Positions 1 to 15,800 of a DNA stretch of 64,000 nt are shown in pieces; position 1 is the first letter of the stretch, and the number at the start of each line of letters is the position of its first letter. This DNA comes from Halictus rubicundus (lineage: Eukaryota > Arthropoda > Insecta > Hymenoptera > Halictidae). The stretch is from contig NW_027488580.1 of assembly GCF_050948215.1 (NCBI RefSeq), forward strand, positions 1,178,001-1,242,000. Direction: 5' to 3'. A program made the position numbers and the translations under genes. The notes below the pieces were generated by a model. It had not been told where the DNA came from. It did not search any database and saw only the letters and a program-made list of their open reading frames with translations.

Positions 1-3000
1 ATCCAATCACCTATCCTATCCTCTATCCGATCCTATCCTCTATCCTATCCTATTCTGTATCCTATACTCTACCCTATCCTATCCTCTATCCTATCCTATA
101 ATCTATCCTATCCTATCCTCTATCCTATCCTATCCTCTATCCTATCCTATCCTCTATCCTATCCAATCCCCTATCCTATCCTCTATCCTGTCCTATCCTC
201 TATCGTATACTATTCTCTATCCTATCCTCTACTATATCCTATCCTCTATCCTATCCTCTCCTCTATACTACCCAATCCCCTATCCTATCCTCTATACGAT
301 CCTATCCTCTATGCTATCTTATCCTCTATCCGATCCTATCCTTTATCCTATCCTATCCTCTATCCTATCCTATTCTGTATCCTATACTCTACCCTATCCT
401 ATCCTCTATCGTATCCTATCCTCTATCCTATCCAATCCTCGATCCTATCCTCTATCCTATCCTCTATCGTATCCTATCCTCTAAACGATCCTATCCTCTA
501 TACTATCCTATCCTCTATGCTATCTTATCCTCTATCCGATCCTATCCTCTATCCTATCCTATCCTCTATCCTCTCCTATTCTGTATCCTATACTCTACCC
601 TATCCTATCCTCTATCCGATCCTATCCTCTATCCTATCCTATCCTATCCTATTCTCTATCCTATCCTCTATACTATCCTATCCTCTATCCTATCCAATCC
701 CCTATCCTATCCTGTATCCTATCCTATCCTCTATTCTATCCTATCCTCTATCCTATCCAATCCCCTATCCTATCCTCTATCCTATCCTATCCTCTATCTT
801 TTAATATCATCTATCCTATACTATTCTCTATCCTATCCTATCTCCTATCCTATCCTATCCTCTATCCTATCCAATCCCCTATCCTATCCTCTATCCGATC
901 CTATCCTCTATCCTATCCTATCCTCTATCCTATCCAATCCCCTATCCTATCCTCTATCCTGTCCTATCCTCTATCGTATACTATTCTCTATCCTATCCTC
1001 TACTATATCCTATCCTCTATCCTATCCTCCCTTCTATACTACCCAATCCCCTATCCTGTCCTCTATACGATCCTATCCTCTATGCTATCTTATCCTCTAT
1101 CCGATCCTATCATCTATCCTATCCTATCCTCTATCCTATCCTATTCTCTATCCTATCCTCTAGCCTATCCTATCCTCTATCCTATCCTATCCTCTATCCT
1201 ATCCTATCCTCTATACTACCCAATCCCCTATCCTATCCTCTATACGATCCTATCCTCTATGCTATCTTATCCTCTATCCGATCCTATCCTTCATCCTATC
1301 CTATCCTCTATCCTATCCTATTCTGTATCCTATACTCTACGCTATCCTATACTCTATCGTATCCTATCCTCTATCCTATCCAATCCTCGATCCTATCATC
1401 TATCCTATCCTCTATCGTATCCTATCCTCTAAACGATCCTCTCCTCTATACTATCCTATCCTGTATGCTATCATATCCTTTATCCTATCCTATCCTCTAT
1501 CCTATCATATCCTCTATCCTATCCTATTCTCTATCCTATCCTCTACCCTATCCTATCCTCTATCCTATCCAATCACCTATCCTATCCTCTATCCGATCCT
1601 ATCCTCTATCCTATCCTATTCTGTATCCTATCCTCTATCCTATCCTATCCTCTATCCTATCCTATCCTCTACCCTATCCTATCCTCTATCCTATCCTATC
1701 CTCTATCCTATCCAATCCCCTATCCTATCCTCTATCCTGTCCTATCCTCTATCGTATACTATTCTCTATCCTATCCTCTACTATATCCTATCCTCTATCC
1801 TATCCTCCCTTCTATACTACCCAATCCCCTATCCTATCCTCTATACGATCCTATCCTCTATGCTATCTTATCCTCTATCCGATCCTATCCTCTATCCTAT
1901 CCTATCCTCTATCCTCTCCTATTCTGTATCCTATACTCTACCCTATCCTATCCTCTATCCGATCCTATCCTCTATCCTATCCTATCCTATCCTATTCTCT
2001 ATCCTATCCTCTATACTATCCTATCCTCTATCCTATCCAATCCCCTATCCTATCCTGTATCCTATCCTATCCTCTATTCTATCCTATCCTCTATCCTATC
2101 CAATCCCCTATCCTATCCTCTATCCTATCCTATCCTCTATCTTTTAATATCATCTATCCTATACTATTCTCTATCCTATCCTATCTCCTATCCTATCCTA
2201 TCCTCTATCCTATCCAATCCCCTATCCTATCCTCTATCCGATCCTATCCTCTATCCTATCCTATCCTCTATCCTATCCAATCCCCTATCCTATCCTCTAT
2301 CCTGTCCTATCCTCTATCGTATACTATTCTCTATCCTATCCTCTACTATATCCTATCCTCTATCCTATCCTCCCTTCTATACTACCCAATCCCCTATCCT
2401 GTCCTCTATACGATCCTATCCTCTATGCTATCTTATCCTCTATCCGATCCTATCATCTATCCTATCCTATCCTCTATCCTATCCTATTCTCTATCCTATC
2501 CTCTAGCCTATCCTATCCTCTATCCTATCCTATCCTCTATCCTATCCTATCCTCTATACTACCCAATCCCCTATCCTATCCTCTATACGATCCTATCCTC
2601 TATGCTATCTTATCCTCTATCCGATCCTATCCTTCATCCTATCCTATCCTCTATCCTATCCTATTCTGTATCCTATACTCTACGCTATCCTATACTCTAT
2701 CGTATCCTATCCTCTATCCTATCCAATCCTCGATCCTATCATCTATCCTATCCTCTATCGTATCCTATCCTCTAAACGATCCTCTCCTCTATACTATCCT
2801 ATCCTGTATGCTATCATATCCTTTATCCTATCCTATCCTCTATCCTATCATATCCTCTATCCTATCCTATTCTCTATCCTATCCTCTACCCTATCCTATC
2901 CTCTATCCTATCCAATCACCTATCCTATCCTCTATCCGATCCTATCCTCTATCCTATCCTATTCTGTATCCTATCCTCTATCCTATCCTATCCTCTATCC

Positions 3001-4750
3001 TATCCTATCCTCTACCCTATCCTATCCTCTATCCTATCCTATCCTCTATCCTATCCAATCCCCTATCCTATCCTCTATCCTGTCCTATCCTCTATCGTAT
3101 ACTATTCTCTATCCTATCCTCTACTATATCCTATCCTCTATCCTATCCTCTCCTCTATACTACCCAATCCCCTATCCTATCCTCTATACGATCCTATCCT
3201 CTATGCTATCTTATCCTCTATCCGATCCTATCCTTTATCCTATCCTATCCTCTATCCTATCCTATTCTGTATCCTATACTCTACCCTATCCTATCCTCTA
3301 TCGTATCCTATCCTCTATCCTATCCAATCCTCGATCCTATCCTCTATCCTATCCTCTATCGTATCCTATCCTCTAAACGATCCTATCCTCTATACTATCC
3401 TATCCTCTATGCTATCTTATCCTCTATCCGATCCTATCCTCTATCCTATCCTATCCTCTATCCTCTCCTATTCTGTATCCTATACTCTACCCTATCCTAT
3501 CCTCTATCCGATCCTATCCTCTATCCTATCCTATCCTATCCTATTCTCTATCCTATCCTCTATACTATCCTATCCTCTATCCTATCCAATCCCCTATCCT
3601 ATCCTGTATCCTATCCTATCCTCTATTCTATCCTATCCTCTATCCTATCCAATCCCCTATCCTATCCTCTATCCTATCCTATCCTCTATCTTTTAATATC
3701 ATCTATCCTATACTATTCTCTATCCTATCCTATCTCCTATCCTATCCTATCCTCTATCCTATCCAATCCCCTATCCTATCCTCTATCCGATCCTATCCTC
3801 TATCCTATCCTATCCTCTATCCTATCCAATCCCCTATCCTATCCTCTATCCTGTCCTATCCTCTATCGTATACTATTCTCTATCCTATCCTCTACTATAT
3901 CCTATCCTCTATCCTATCCTCCCTTCTATACTACCCAATCCCCTATCCTGTCCTCTATACGATCCTATCCTCTATGCTATCTTATCCTCTATCCGATCCT
4001 ATCATCTATCCTATCCTATCCTCTATCCTATCCTATTCTCTATCCTATCCTCTAGCCTATCCTATCCTCTATCCTATCCTATCCTCTATCCTATCCTATC
4101 CTCTATACTACCCAATCCCCTATCCTATCCTCTATACGATCCTATCCTCTATGCTATCTTATCCTCTATCCGATCCTATCCTTCATCCTATCCTATCCTC
4201 TATCCTATCCTATTCTGTATCCTATACTCTACGCTATCCTATACTCTATCGTATCCTATCCTCTATCCTATCCAATCCTCGATCCTATCATCTATCCTAT
4301 CCTCTATCGTATCCTATCCTCTAAACGATCCTCTCCTCTATACTATCCTATCCTGTATGCTATCATATCCTTTATCCTATCCTATCCTCTATCCTATCAT
4401 ATCCTCTATCCTATCCTATTCTCTATCCTATCCTCTACCCTATCCTATCCTCTATCCTATCCAATCACCTATCCTATCCTCTATCCGATCCTATCCTCTA
4501 TCCTATCCTATTCTGTATCCTATCCTCTATCCTATCCTATCCTCTATCCTATCCTATCCTCTACCCTATCCTATCCTCTATCCTATCCTATCCTCTATCC
4601 TATCCAATCCCCTATCCTATCCTCTATCCTGTCCTATCCTCTATCGTATACTATTCTCTATCCTATCCTCTACTATATCCTATCCTCTATCCTATCCTCC
4701 CTTCTATACTACCCAATCCCCTATCCTATCCTCTATACGATCCTATCCTC
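1..4750. repeat. Higher-order repeat cluster, ~1343/1549-bp units
   Basis: A variant-marked segment starting with ATGCTATCTTATCC at 517 recurs at 1860 (offset 1343) and 3409 (offset 1549). A second marker, ATGCTATCATATCC, recurs at 1465, 2808 and 4357 with the same two offsets. The marker-to-marker distance of 948 bp is constant. The 206-bp difference lies in the following spacer (395 versus 601 bp). The first 500 bases of the window match sequence 2892 bp downstream (1343 + 1549), so the window opens inside the cluster. Boundaries are approximate because they were read by eye. Confidence 0.8.
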
Positions 4751-4957
4751 TATGCTATCTTATCCTCTATCCGATCCTATCCTTCATCCTATCCTATCCT
4801 CTATCCTATCCTATTCTGTATCCTATACTCTACCCTATCCTATCCTCTATCGTATCCTATCCTCTATCCTATCCAATCCTCGATCCTATCATCTATCCTA
4901 TCCTCTATCGTATCCTATCCTCTAAACGATCCTCTCCTCTATACTATCCTATCCTCT

Positions 4958-7900
4958 ATGCTATCATATCCTTTATCCTATCCTATCCTCTATCCTATCC
5001 TATTCTGTATCCTATACTCTACCCTATCCTATCCTCTATCGTATCCTATCCTCTATCAGATCCTATCCTCTATTCTATCCTATCCTCTATCCTATCCTAT
5101 TCTCTATCCTATCCTCTACCCTATCCTATCCTCTATCCTATCCTATCCTCTATCCTATCCTATCCTCTATCGTATCCTATCCTCTATCAGATCCTATCCT
5201 CTATTCTATCCTATCCTCTATCCTATCCTATTCTCTATCCTATCCTCTACCCTATCCTATCCTCTATCCTATCCTATCCTCTATCCTATCCTATCCTCTA
5301 TCCTATCCAATCCCCTATCCTATCCTCTATCCTGTCCTATCTTCTATCGTATACTATTCTCTATCCTATCCTCTACTATATCCTATCCTGTATCCTATCC
5401 TCTCCTCTATACTACCCAATCCCCTATCCTATCCTCTATCCTATCCTATCCTCTATCCTATCCTATTCTCTATCCTATCCTCTACCCTATCCTATCCTCC
5501 ATCCTATACTATCATCTATCCTATCCTCTATACGATCCTATCCTCTATGCTATCTTATCCTCTATCCGATCATATACTTTATCCTATCCTATCCTCTATC
5601 CTATCCTATTCTGTATCCTATACTCTACCCTATCCTATCCTCTATCGTATCCTATCCTCTATCCGATCCTATCCTCTATCCTATCCTATCCTCTATCCTA
5701 TCCTATTCTCTATCCTATCGTCTACCCTATCCTATCCTCTATCCTATCCTATCCTCTATGGTATCCTATCCTCTATCCTATCCTATTCTGTATCCTATAC
5801 TCTACCCTATCCTATCCTCTATCCGATCCTATCCTCTATCCTATCCTATCCTATTCTCTATCCTATCCTCTACCCTATCCTATCCTCTATCCGATCCTAT
5901 CCTCTATTCTGTATCCTATACTCTACCCTATCCTATCCTCTATCCTATCCTATAATCTATCCTATCCTATCCTCTACCCCATCCTATCCTCTATCCTATC
6001 CTATCCTCTATCCTATCCAGTCCCCTATCCTATCCTCTATCCTGTCCTATCCTCTATCGTATACTATTCTCTATCCTATCCTCTACTATATCCTATCCTC
6101 TATCCTATCCTCCCTTCTATACTACCCAATCCCCTATCCTATCCTCTATACGATCCTATCCTCTATGCTATCTTATCCTCTATCCGATCCTATCCTTCAT
6201 CCTATCCTATCCTCTATCCTATCCTATTCTGTATCCTATACTCTACCCTATCCTATCCTCTATCGTATCCTATCCTCTATCCTATCCAATCCTCGATCCT
6301 ATCATCTATCCTATCCTCTATCGTATCCTATCCTCTAAACGATCCTCTCCTCTATACTATCCTATCCTCTATGCTATCATATCCTTTATCCTATCCTATC
6401 CTCTATCCTATCCTATTCTGTATCCTATACTCTACCCTATCCTATCCTCTATCGTATCCTATCCTCTATCAGATCCTATCCTCTATTCTATCCTATCCTC
6501 TATCCTATCCTATTCTCTATCCTATCCTCTACCCTATCCTATCCTCTATCCTATCCTATCCTCTATCCTATCCTATCCTCTATCGTATCCTATCCTCTAT
6601 CAGATCCTATCCTCTATTCTATCCTATCCTCTATCCTATCCTATTCTCTATCCTATCCTCTACCCTATCCTATCCTCTATCCTATCCTATCCTCTATCCT
6701 ATCCTATCCTCTATCCTATCCAATCCCCTATCCTATCCTCTATCCTGTCCTCTATACGATCCTATCCTCTATGCTATCTTATCCTCTATCTGATCCTATC
6801 ATCTATCCTATCCTATCCTCTATCCTATCCTATTCTCTATCCTATCCTCTAGCCTATCCTATCCTCTATCCTATCCTATCCTCTATCCTATCCTATCCTC
6901 TATACTACCCAATCCCCTATCCTATCCTCTATACGATCCTATCCTCTATGCTATCTTATCCTCTATCCGATCCTATCCTTCATCCTATCCTATCCTCTAT
7001 CCTATCCTATTCTGTATCCTATACTCTACGCTATCCTATCCTCTATCGTATCCTATCCTCTATCCTATCCAATCCTCGATCCTATCATCTATCCTATCCT
7101 CTATCGTATCCTATCCTCTAAACGATCCTCTCCTCTATACTATCCTATCCTCTATGCTATCATATCCTTTATCCTATCCTATCCTCTATCCTATCATATC
7201 CTCTATCCTATCCTATTCTCTATCCTATCCTCTACCCTATCCTATCCTCTATCCTATCCAATCACCTATCCTATCCTCTATCCGATCCTATCCTCTATCC
7301 TATCCTATTCTGTATCCTATACTCTACCCTATCCTATCCTCTATCCTATCCTATAATCTATCCTATCCTATCCTCTACCCTATCCTATCCTCTATCCTAT
7401 CCTATCCTCTATCCTATCCAATCCCCTATCCTATCCTCTATCCTGTCCTATCCTCTATCGTATACTATTCTCTATCCTATCCTCTACTATATCCTATCCT
7501 CTATCCTATCCTCCCTTCTATACTACCCAATCCCCTATCCTATCCTCTATACGATCCTATCCTCTATGCTATCTTATCCTCTATCCGATCCTATCCTTCA
7601 TCCTATCCTATCCTCTATCCTATCCTATTCTGTATCCTATACTCTACCCTATCCTATCCTCTATCGTATCCTATCCTCTATCCTATCCAATCCTCGATCC
7701 TATCATCTATCCTATCCTCTATCGTATCCTATCCTCTAAACGATCCTCTCCTCTATACTATCCTATCCTCTATGCTATCATATCCTTTATCCTATCCTAT
7801 CCTCTATCCTATCCTATTCTGTATCCTATACTCTACCCTATCCTATCCTCTATCGTATCCTATCCTCTATCAGATCCTATCCTCTATTCTATCCTATCCT

Positions 7901-10568
7901 CTATCCTATCCTATTCTCTATCCTATCCTCTACCCTATCCTATCCTCTATCCTATCCTATCCTCTATCCTATCCTATCCTCTATCGTATCCTATCCTCTA
8001 TCAGATCCTATCCTCTATTCTATCCTATCCTCTATCCTATCCTATTCTCTATCCTATCCTCTACCCTATCCTATCCTCTATCCTATCCTATCCTCTATCC
8101 TATCCTATCCTCTATCCTATCCAATCCCCTATCCTATCCTCTATCCTGTCCTATCTTCTATCGTATACTATTCTCTATCCTATCCTCTACTATATCCTAT
8201 CCTGTATCCTATCCTCTCCTCTATACTACCCAATCCCCTATCCTATCCTCTATCCTATCCTATCCTCTATCCTATCCTATTCTCTATCCTATCCTCTACC
8301 CTATCCTATCCTCCATCCTATACTATCATCTATCCTATCCTCTATACGATCCTATCCTCTATGCTATCTTATCCTCTATCCGATCATATACTTTATCCTA
8401 TCCTATCCTCTATCCTATCCTATTCTGTATCCTATACTCTACCCTATCCTATCCTCTATCGTATCCTATCCTCTATCCGATCCTATCCTCTATCCTATCC
8501 TATCCTCTATCCTATCCTATTCTCTATCCTATCGTCTACCCTATCCTATCCTCTATCCTATCCTATCCTCTATGGTATCCTATCCTCTATCCTATCCTAT
8601 TCTGTATCCTATACTCTACCCTATCCTATCCTCTATCCGATCCTATCCTCTATCCTATCCTATCCTATTCTCTATCCTATCCTCTACCCTATCCTATCCT
8701 CTATCCGATCCTATCCTCTATTCTGTATCCTATACTCTACCCTATCCTATCCTCTATCCTATCCTATAATCTATCCTATCCTATCCTCTACCCCATCCTA
8801 TCCTCTATCCTATCCTATCCTCTATCCTATCCAGTCCCCTATCCTATCCTCTATCCTGTCCAATCCTCTATCGTATACTATTCTCTATCCTATCCTCTAC
8901 TATATCCTATCCTCTATCCTATCCTCCCTTCTATACTACCCAATCCCCTATCCTATCCTCTATACGATCCTATCCTCTATGCTATCTTATCCTCTATCCG
9001 ATCCTATCCTTCATCCTATCCTATCCTCTATCCTATCCTATTCTGTATCCTATACTCTACCCTATCCTATCCTCTATCGTATCCTATCCTCTATCCTATC
9101 CAATCCTCGATCCTATCATCTATCCTATCCTCTATCGTATCCTATCCTCTAAACGATCCTCTCCTCTATACTATCCTATCCTCTATGCTATCATATCCTT
9201 TATCCTATCCTATCCTCTATCCTATCCTATTCTGTATCCTATACTCTACCCTATCCTATCCTCTATCGTATCCTATCCTCTATCAGATCCTATCCTCTAT
9301 TCTATCCTATCCTCTATCCTATCCTATTCTCTATCCTATCCTCTACCCTATCCTATCCTCTATCCTATCCTATCCTCTATCCTATCCTATCCTCTATCGT
9401 ATCCTATCCTCTATCAGATCCTATCCTCTATTCTATCCTATCCTCTATCCTATCCTATTCTCTATCCTATCCTCTACCCTATCCTATCCTCTATCCTATC
9501 CTATCCTCTATCCTATCCTATCCTCTATCCTATCCAATCCCCTATCCTATCCTCTATCCTGTCCTATCCTCTATCGTATACTATTCTCTATCCTATCCTC
9601 TACTATATCCTATCCTGTATCCTATCCTCTCCTCTATACTACCCAATCCCCTATCCTATCCTCTATCCTATCCTATCCTCTATCCTATCCTATTCTCTAT
9701 CCTATCCTCTACCCTATCCTATCCTCCATCCTATACTATCATCTATCCTATCCTCTATACGATCCTATCCTCTATGCTATCTTATCCTCTATCCGATCAT
9801 ATACTTTATCCTATCCTATCCTCTATCCTATCCTATTCTGTATCCTATACTCTACCCTATCCTATCCTCTATCGTATCCTATCCTCTATCCTATCCTATC
9901 CTCTATCCTATCCTATCCTCTACCCTATCCTATTCTGTATCCTATACTCTACCCTATCCTATCCAATCCCCTATCCTCTCCTTTATCCGATCCTATCCTC
10001 TACCCTATCCTATCCTCTATCCTATTCTATCCTCTATCCTATCCAATCCACTATCCTATCCTCTATTCTATCCTCTATCGTATCCTATCCTCTATCCGAT
10101 CCTATCCTCTATACTATCCTATCCTCTATCCTATCCTATTCTCTATCCTATCCTCTACCCTATCCTATCCTCTATCCTATAATATCATTTACCCTATACT
10201 ATTCTCTATCCTATCCTATCCTCTATCCTATACTATCCTCTATCGTATCCTATCCTCTATCCGATCCTATCCTCTATCCTATCCTATCCTCTATCCTATC
10301 CTCTATCCTATCCTATTCTGTATCCTATACTCTACCCTACCCTATCCTCTATCCTATCCTATCCTCTATCCTATCCTCTATCCGATCCTATCATCTATCC
10401 TATCCTATCCTCTATCCTATCCTATTCTCTATCCTATCCTCTACCCTATCCTATCCTCTATCGTATCCTATCCTCTATCCTATCCAATCCTCGATCCTAT
10501 CATCTATCCTATCCTCTATCGTATCCTATCCTCTAAACGATCCTCTCCTCTATACTATCCTATCCTCT
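4958..10568. repeat. Higher-order repeat cluster, ~1.41-kb units
   Basis: The marker ATGCTATCATATCCTTT occurs at 4958, 6371, 7772, 9185 and 10569, giving spacings of 1413, 1401, 1413 and 1384 bp. A second marker containing CCGATCATATAC occurs at about 5547, 8361 and 9774, so a 2814-bp two-unit block (1413 + 1401) is also repeated. Copies differ by only scattered single bases where I compared them, which points to recent unequal exchange or amplification. Confidence 0.78.
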
Positions 10569-11540
10569 ATGCTATCATATCCTTTATCCTATCCTATCCT
10601 CTATCCTATCCTATTCTGTATCCTATACTCTACCCTATCCTATCCTCTATCGTATCCTATCCTCTATCCGATCCTATCCTCTATTCTATCCTATCCTCTA
10701 TCCTATCCTATTCTCTATCCTATCCTCTACCCTATCCTATCCTCTATCCTATCCTATCCTCTATCCTATCCTATCCTCTATCCTATCCAATCCCCTATCC
10801 TATCCTCTATCCTGTCCTATCCTCTATCGTATACTATTCTCTATCCTATCCTCTACTATATCCTATCCTCTATCCTATCCTCTCCTCTATACTACCCAAT
10901 CCCCTATCCTATCCTCTATACGATCCTATCCTCTATGCTATCTTATCCTCTATCCGATCCTATCCTTTATCCTATCCTATCCTCTATCCTATCCTATTCT
11001 GTATCCTATACTCTACCCTATCCTATCCTCTATCGTATCCTATCCTCTATCCTATCCAATCCTCGATCCTATCCTCTATCCTATCCTCTATCGTATCCTA
11101 TCCTCTAAACGATCCTATCCTCTATACTATCCTATCCTCTATGCTATCTTATCCTCTATCCGATCCTATCCTCTATCCTATCCTATCCTCTATCCTCTCC
11201 TATTCTGTATCCTATACTCTACCCTATCCTATCCTCTATCCGATCCTATCCTCTATCCTATCCTATCCTATCCTATTCTCTATCCTATCCTCTATACTAT
11301 CCTATCCTCTATCCTATCCAATCCCCTATCCTATCCTGTATCCTATCCTATCCTCTATCCTATCCTATCCTCTATCCTATCCAATCCCCTATCCTATCCT
11401 CTATCCTGTCCTATCGTCTATCCTATACTATTCTCTATCCTATCCTCTACCCTATCCTATCCTCTATCCTATCCTCTCCTCTATACTACCCAATCCCCTA
11501 TCCTATCCTATATCCTATCCTATCCTCTACCCTATCCTAT

Positions 11541-11640
11541 CCTCATGTCGTATCGTATCATGTCCTCTATCCTATCCAATCCCCTAGCCTATCCTCTATT
11601 CTGCCCGATCCTCTATCCTATCCTATCCTCTATCCTATCC
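11541..11640. repeat. Rare G-containing satellite variant, copy 1
   Basis: This stretch carries an unusual variant around 11544 (CATGTCGTATCGTATCATG), followed by CCCCTAGCCTATCC and a TCTATTCTG segment. The same ordered set of variants is found about 7183 bp downstream near 18727, with one visible change (CTGCCCG here, CTGTCCG there). It marks a duplication longer than the local 1.4-1.8-kb units. Confidence 0.6.
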
Positions 11641-12853
11641 TATCCTCTATCCTATCCTATCCTCTATCCTATCCTATCCTCTATACTATCCAATCCCCTA
11701 TCCTATCCTCTATCCTATCCTATCCTCTATACTATCCAATCCCCTATCCTATCCTCTATCCTATCCTATCCTCTATCCTATCCTCTACCGTATCCAATCC
11801 TCTATCCTATCCAATCACCTATCCAATCCTCTATACGATCCAATCCTCTATCCTATCCTATCCTCTATCTTTTAATATCATCTATCCTATACTATTCTCT
11901 ATCCTATCCTATCCCCTATCCTATCCTATCCTCTATCCTATCCAATCCCCTATCCTATCCTCTATCCGATCCTATCCTCTATCCTATCCTATCCTCTATC
12001 CTATCCTCTACCGTATCCTATCCTCTATCCTATCCAATCACCTATCCTATCCTCTATACGATCCTATCCTCTATCCTATCCTATCCTCTTTCTTTTAATG
12101 TCATCTATCCTATACTATTCTCTATCCTATCCTATCCTCTATGCTATACTATCCTCTATCGTAACCTATCCTCTATCCGATCCTATCCTCTATCCTATCC
12201 TATCCTCCATCCTATACTATCATCTATCCTATCCTATCCTCTATCCTATCCTATCCTATCCTCTACCCTATCCTATCCTATCCTCCATCCTATACTATCA
12301 TCTATCCTATCATATTCTCTATCCTATCCTCTATCGTCTGCTCTATCCTATCCTATCCACTATCCTATCCTATCCTCAAAACTATCCTATCCTCTATCCT
12401 ATCCAATCACCTATCCTATCCTCTATACGATCCTATCCTCTATGCTATCTTATCCTCTATCCGATCATATACTTTATCCTATCCTATCCTCTATCCTATC
12501 CAATCCCCTATCCTATCCTCTATCCTGTCCTATCCTCTATCGTATACTATTCTCTATCCTATCCTCTACTATATCCTATCCTCTATCCTATCCTCCCTTC
12601 TATACTACCCAATCCCCTATCCTGTCCTCTATACGATCCTATCCTCTATGCTATCTTATTCTCTATCCGATCCTATCCTTCATCCTATCCTATCCTCTAT
12701 CCTATCCTATTCTGTATCCTATACTCTACGCTATCCTATCCTCTATCGTATCCTATCCTCTATCCTATCCAATCCTCGATCCTATCATCTATCCTATCCT
12801 CTATCGTATCCTATCCTCTAAACGATCCTCTCCTCTATACTATCCTATCCTCT

Positions 12854-15800
12854 ATGCTATCATATCCTTTATCCTATCCTATCCTCTATCCTATCCTATT
12901 CTGTATCCTATACTCTACCCTATCCTATCCTCTATCGTATCCTATCCTCTATCCGATCCTATCATCTATCCTATCCTATCCTCTATCCTATCCTATTCTC
13001 TATCCTATCCTCTAGCCTATCCTATCCTCTATCCTATCCTATCCTCTATCCTATCCTATCCTCTATACTACCCAATCCCCTATCCTATCCTCTATACGAT
13101 CCTATCCTCTATGCTATCTTATCCTCTATCCGATCCTATCCTTTATCCTATCCTATCCACTATCCTATCCTATTCTGTATCCTATACTCTACCCTATCCT
13201 ATCCTCTATCGTATCCTATCCTCTATCCTATCCAATCCTCGATCCTATCCTCTATCCTATCCTCTATCGTATCCTATCCTCTAAACGATCCTATCCTCTA
13301 TACTATCCTATCCTCTATGCTATCTTATCCTCTATCCGATCCTATCCTCTATCCTATCCTATCCTCTATCCTCTCCTATTCTGTATCCTATACTCTACCC
13401 TATCCTATCCTCTATCCGTTCCTATCCTCTATCCTATCCTATCCTATCCTATTCTCTATCCTATCCTCTATCCTATCCTATCCTCTATCCTATCCAATCC
13501 CCTATCCTATCCTCTATCCTATCCTATCCTCTATTCTATCCAATCCCCTATCCTATCATCTATCCGAGCCTATCCTCTATCCTATCCTATCCTCTATCCT
13601 ATAATATCATCTATCCTATCCTATCCTCTATCCTATCCTATTCTCTATCCTATCCTCTAGCCTATCCTATCCTCTATCCTATCCTATCCTCTATCCTATC
13701 CTATCCTCTATACTACCCAATCCCCTATCCTATCCTCTTTACCATCCTATCCTCTATGCTATCTTATCCTCTATCCGATCCTATCCTTTATCCTATCCTA
13801 TCCACTATCCTATCCGATTCTGTATCCTATACTCTACCCTATCCTATCCTCTATCGTATCCTATCCTCTATCCTATCCAATCCTCGATCCTATCCTCTAT
13901 CCTATCCTCTATCGTATCCTATCCTCTAAACGATCCTATCCTCTATACTATCCTATCCTCTATGCTATCTTATCCTCTATCCGATCCTATCCTCTATCCT
14001 ATCCTATTCTCTATCCTCTCCTATTCTGTATCCTATACTCTACCCTATCCTATCCTCTATCCGTTCCTATCCTCTATCCTATCCTATCCTATCCTATTCT
14101 CTATCCTATCCTCTATCCGATCCTATCCTCTATCCTATCCTATCCTATTCTCTATCCTATCCTCTACCCTATCCTATCCTCTATCCGATCCTATCCTCTA
14201 TTCTGTATCCTATACTCTACCCTATCCTATCCTCTATCCTATCCTATAATCTATCCTATCCTATCCTCTACCCCATCCTCTCCTCTATCCTATCCTATCC
14301 TCTATCCTATCCAGTCCCCTATCCTATCCTCTATCCTGTCCTATCCTCTATCGTATACTATTCTCTATCCTATCCTCTACTATATCCTATCCTCTATCCT
14401 ATCCTCCCTTCTATACTACCCAATCCCCTATCCTATCCTCTATACGATCCTATCCTCTATGCTATCTTATCCTCTATCCGATCCTATCCTTCATCCTATC
14501 CTATCCTCTATCCTATCCTATTCTGTATCCTATACTCTACCCTATCCTATCCTCTATCGTATCCTATCCTCTATCCTATCCAATCCTCGATCCTATCATC
14601 TATCCTATCCTCTATCGTATCCTATCCTCTAAACGATCCTCTCCTCTATACTATCCTATCCTCTATGCTATCATATCCTTTATCCTATCCTATCCTCTAT
14701 CCTATCCTATTCTGTATCCTATACTCTACCCTATCCTATCCTCTATCGTATCCTATCCTCTATCCGATCCTATCATCTATCCTATCCTATCCTCTATCCT
14801 ATCCTATTCTCTATCCTATCCTCTAGCCTATCCTATCCTCTATCCTATCCTATCCTCTATCCTATCCTATCCTCTATACTACCCAATCCCCTATCCTATC
14901 CTCTATACGATCCTATCCTCTATGCTATCTTATCCTCTATCCGATCCTATCCTTTATCCTATCCTATCCACTATCCTATCCTATTCTGTATCCTATACTC
15001 TACCCTATCCTATCCTCTATCGTATCCTATCCTCTATCCTATCCAATCCTCGATCCTATCCTCTATCCTATCCTCTATCGTATCCTATCCTCTAAACGAT
15101 CCTATCCTCTATACTATCCTATCCTCTATGCTATCTTATCCTCTATCCGATCCTATCCTCTATCCTATCCTATCCTCTATCCTCTCCTATTCTGTATCCT
15201 ATACTCTACCCTATCCTATCCTCTATCCGTTCCTATCCTCTATCCTATCCTATCCTATCCTATTCTCTATCCTATCCTCTATCCTATCCTATCCTCTATC
15301 CTATCCAATCCCCTATCCTATCCTCTATCCTATCCTATCCTCTATTCTATCCAATCCCCTATCCTATCATCTATCCGAGCCTATCCTCTATCCTATCCTA
15401 TCCTCTATCCTATAATATCATCTATCCTATCCTATCCTCTATCCTATCCTATTCTCTATCCTATCCTCTAGCCTATCCTATCCTCTATCCTATCCTATCC
15501 TCTATCCTATCCTATCCTCTATACTACCCAATCCCCTATCCTATCCTCTTTACCATCCTATCCTCTATGCTATCTTATCCTCTATCCGATCCTATCCTTT
15601 ATCCTATCCTATCCACTATCCTATCCGATTCTGTATCCTATACTCTACCCTATCCTATCCTCTATCGTATCCTATCCTCTATCCTATCCAATCCTCGATC
15701 CTATCCTCTATCCTATCCTCTATCGTATCCTATCCTCTAAACGATCCTATCCTCTATACTATCCTATCCTCTATGCTATCTTATCCTCTATCCGATCCTA

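Noticed and set aside
7154..11587. 1477-codon open frame and dozens of similar Ser/Tyr/Pro/Leu/Ile-rich frames in the satellite
   Set aside because: They are a consequence of a stop-free 17-mer: all three forward frames are open at the same time and give the same peptide. There is no non-repetitive domain, and start and stop codons are just satellite variants.
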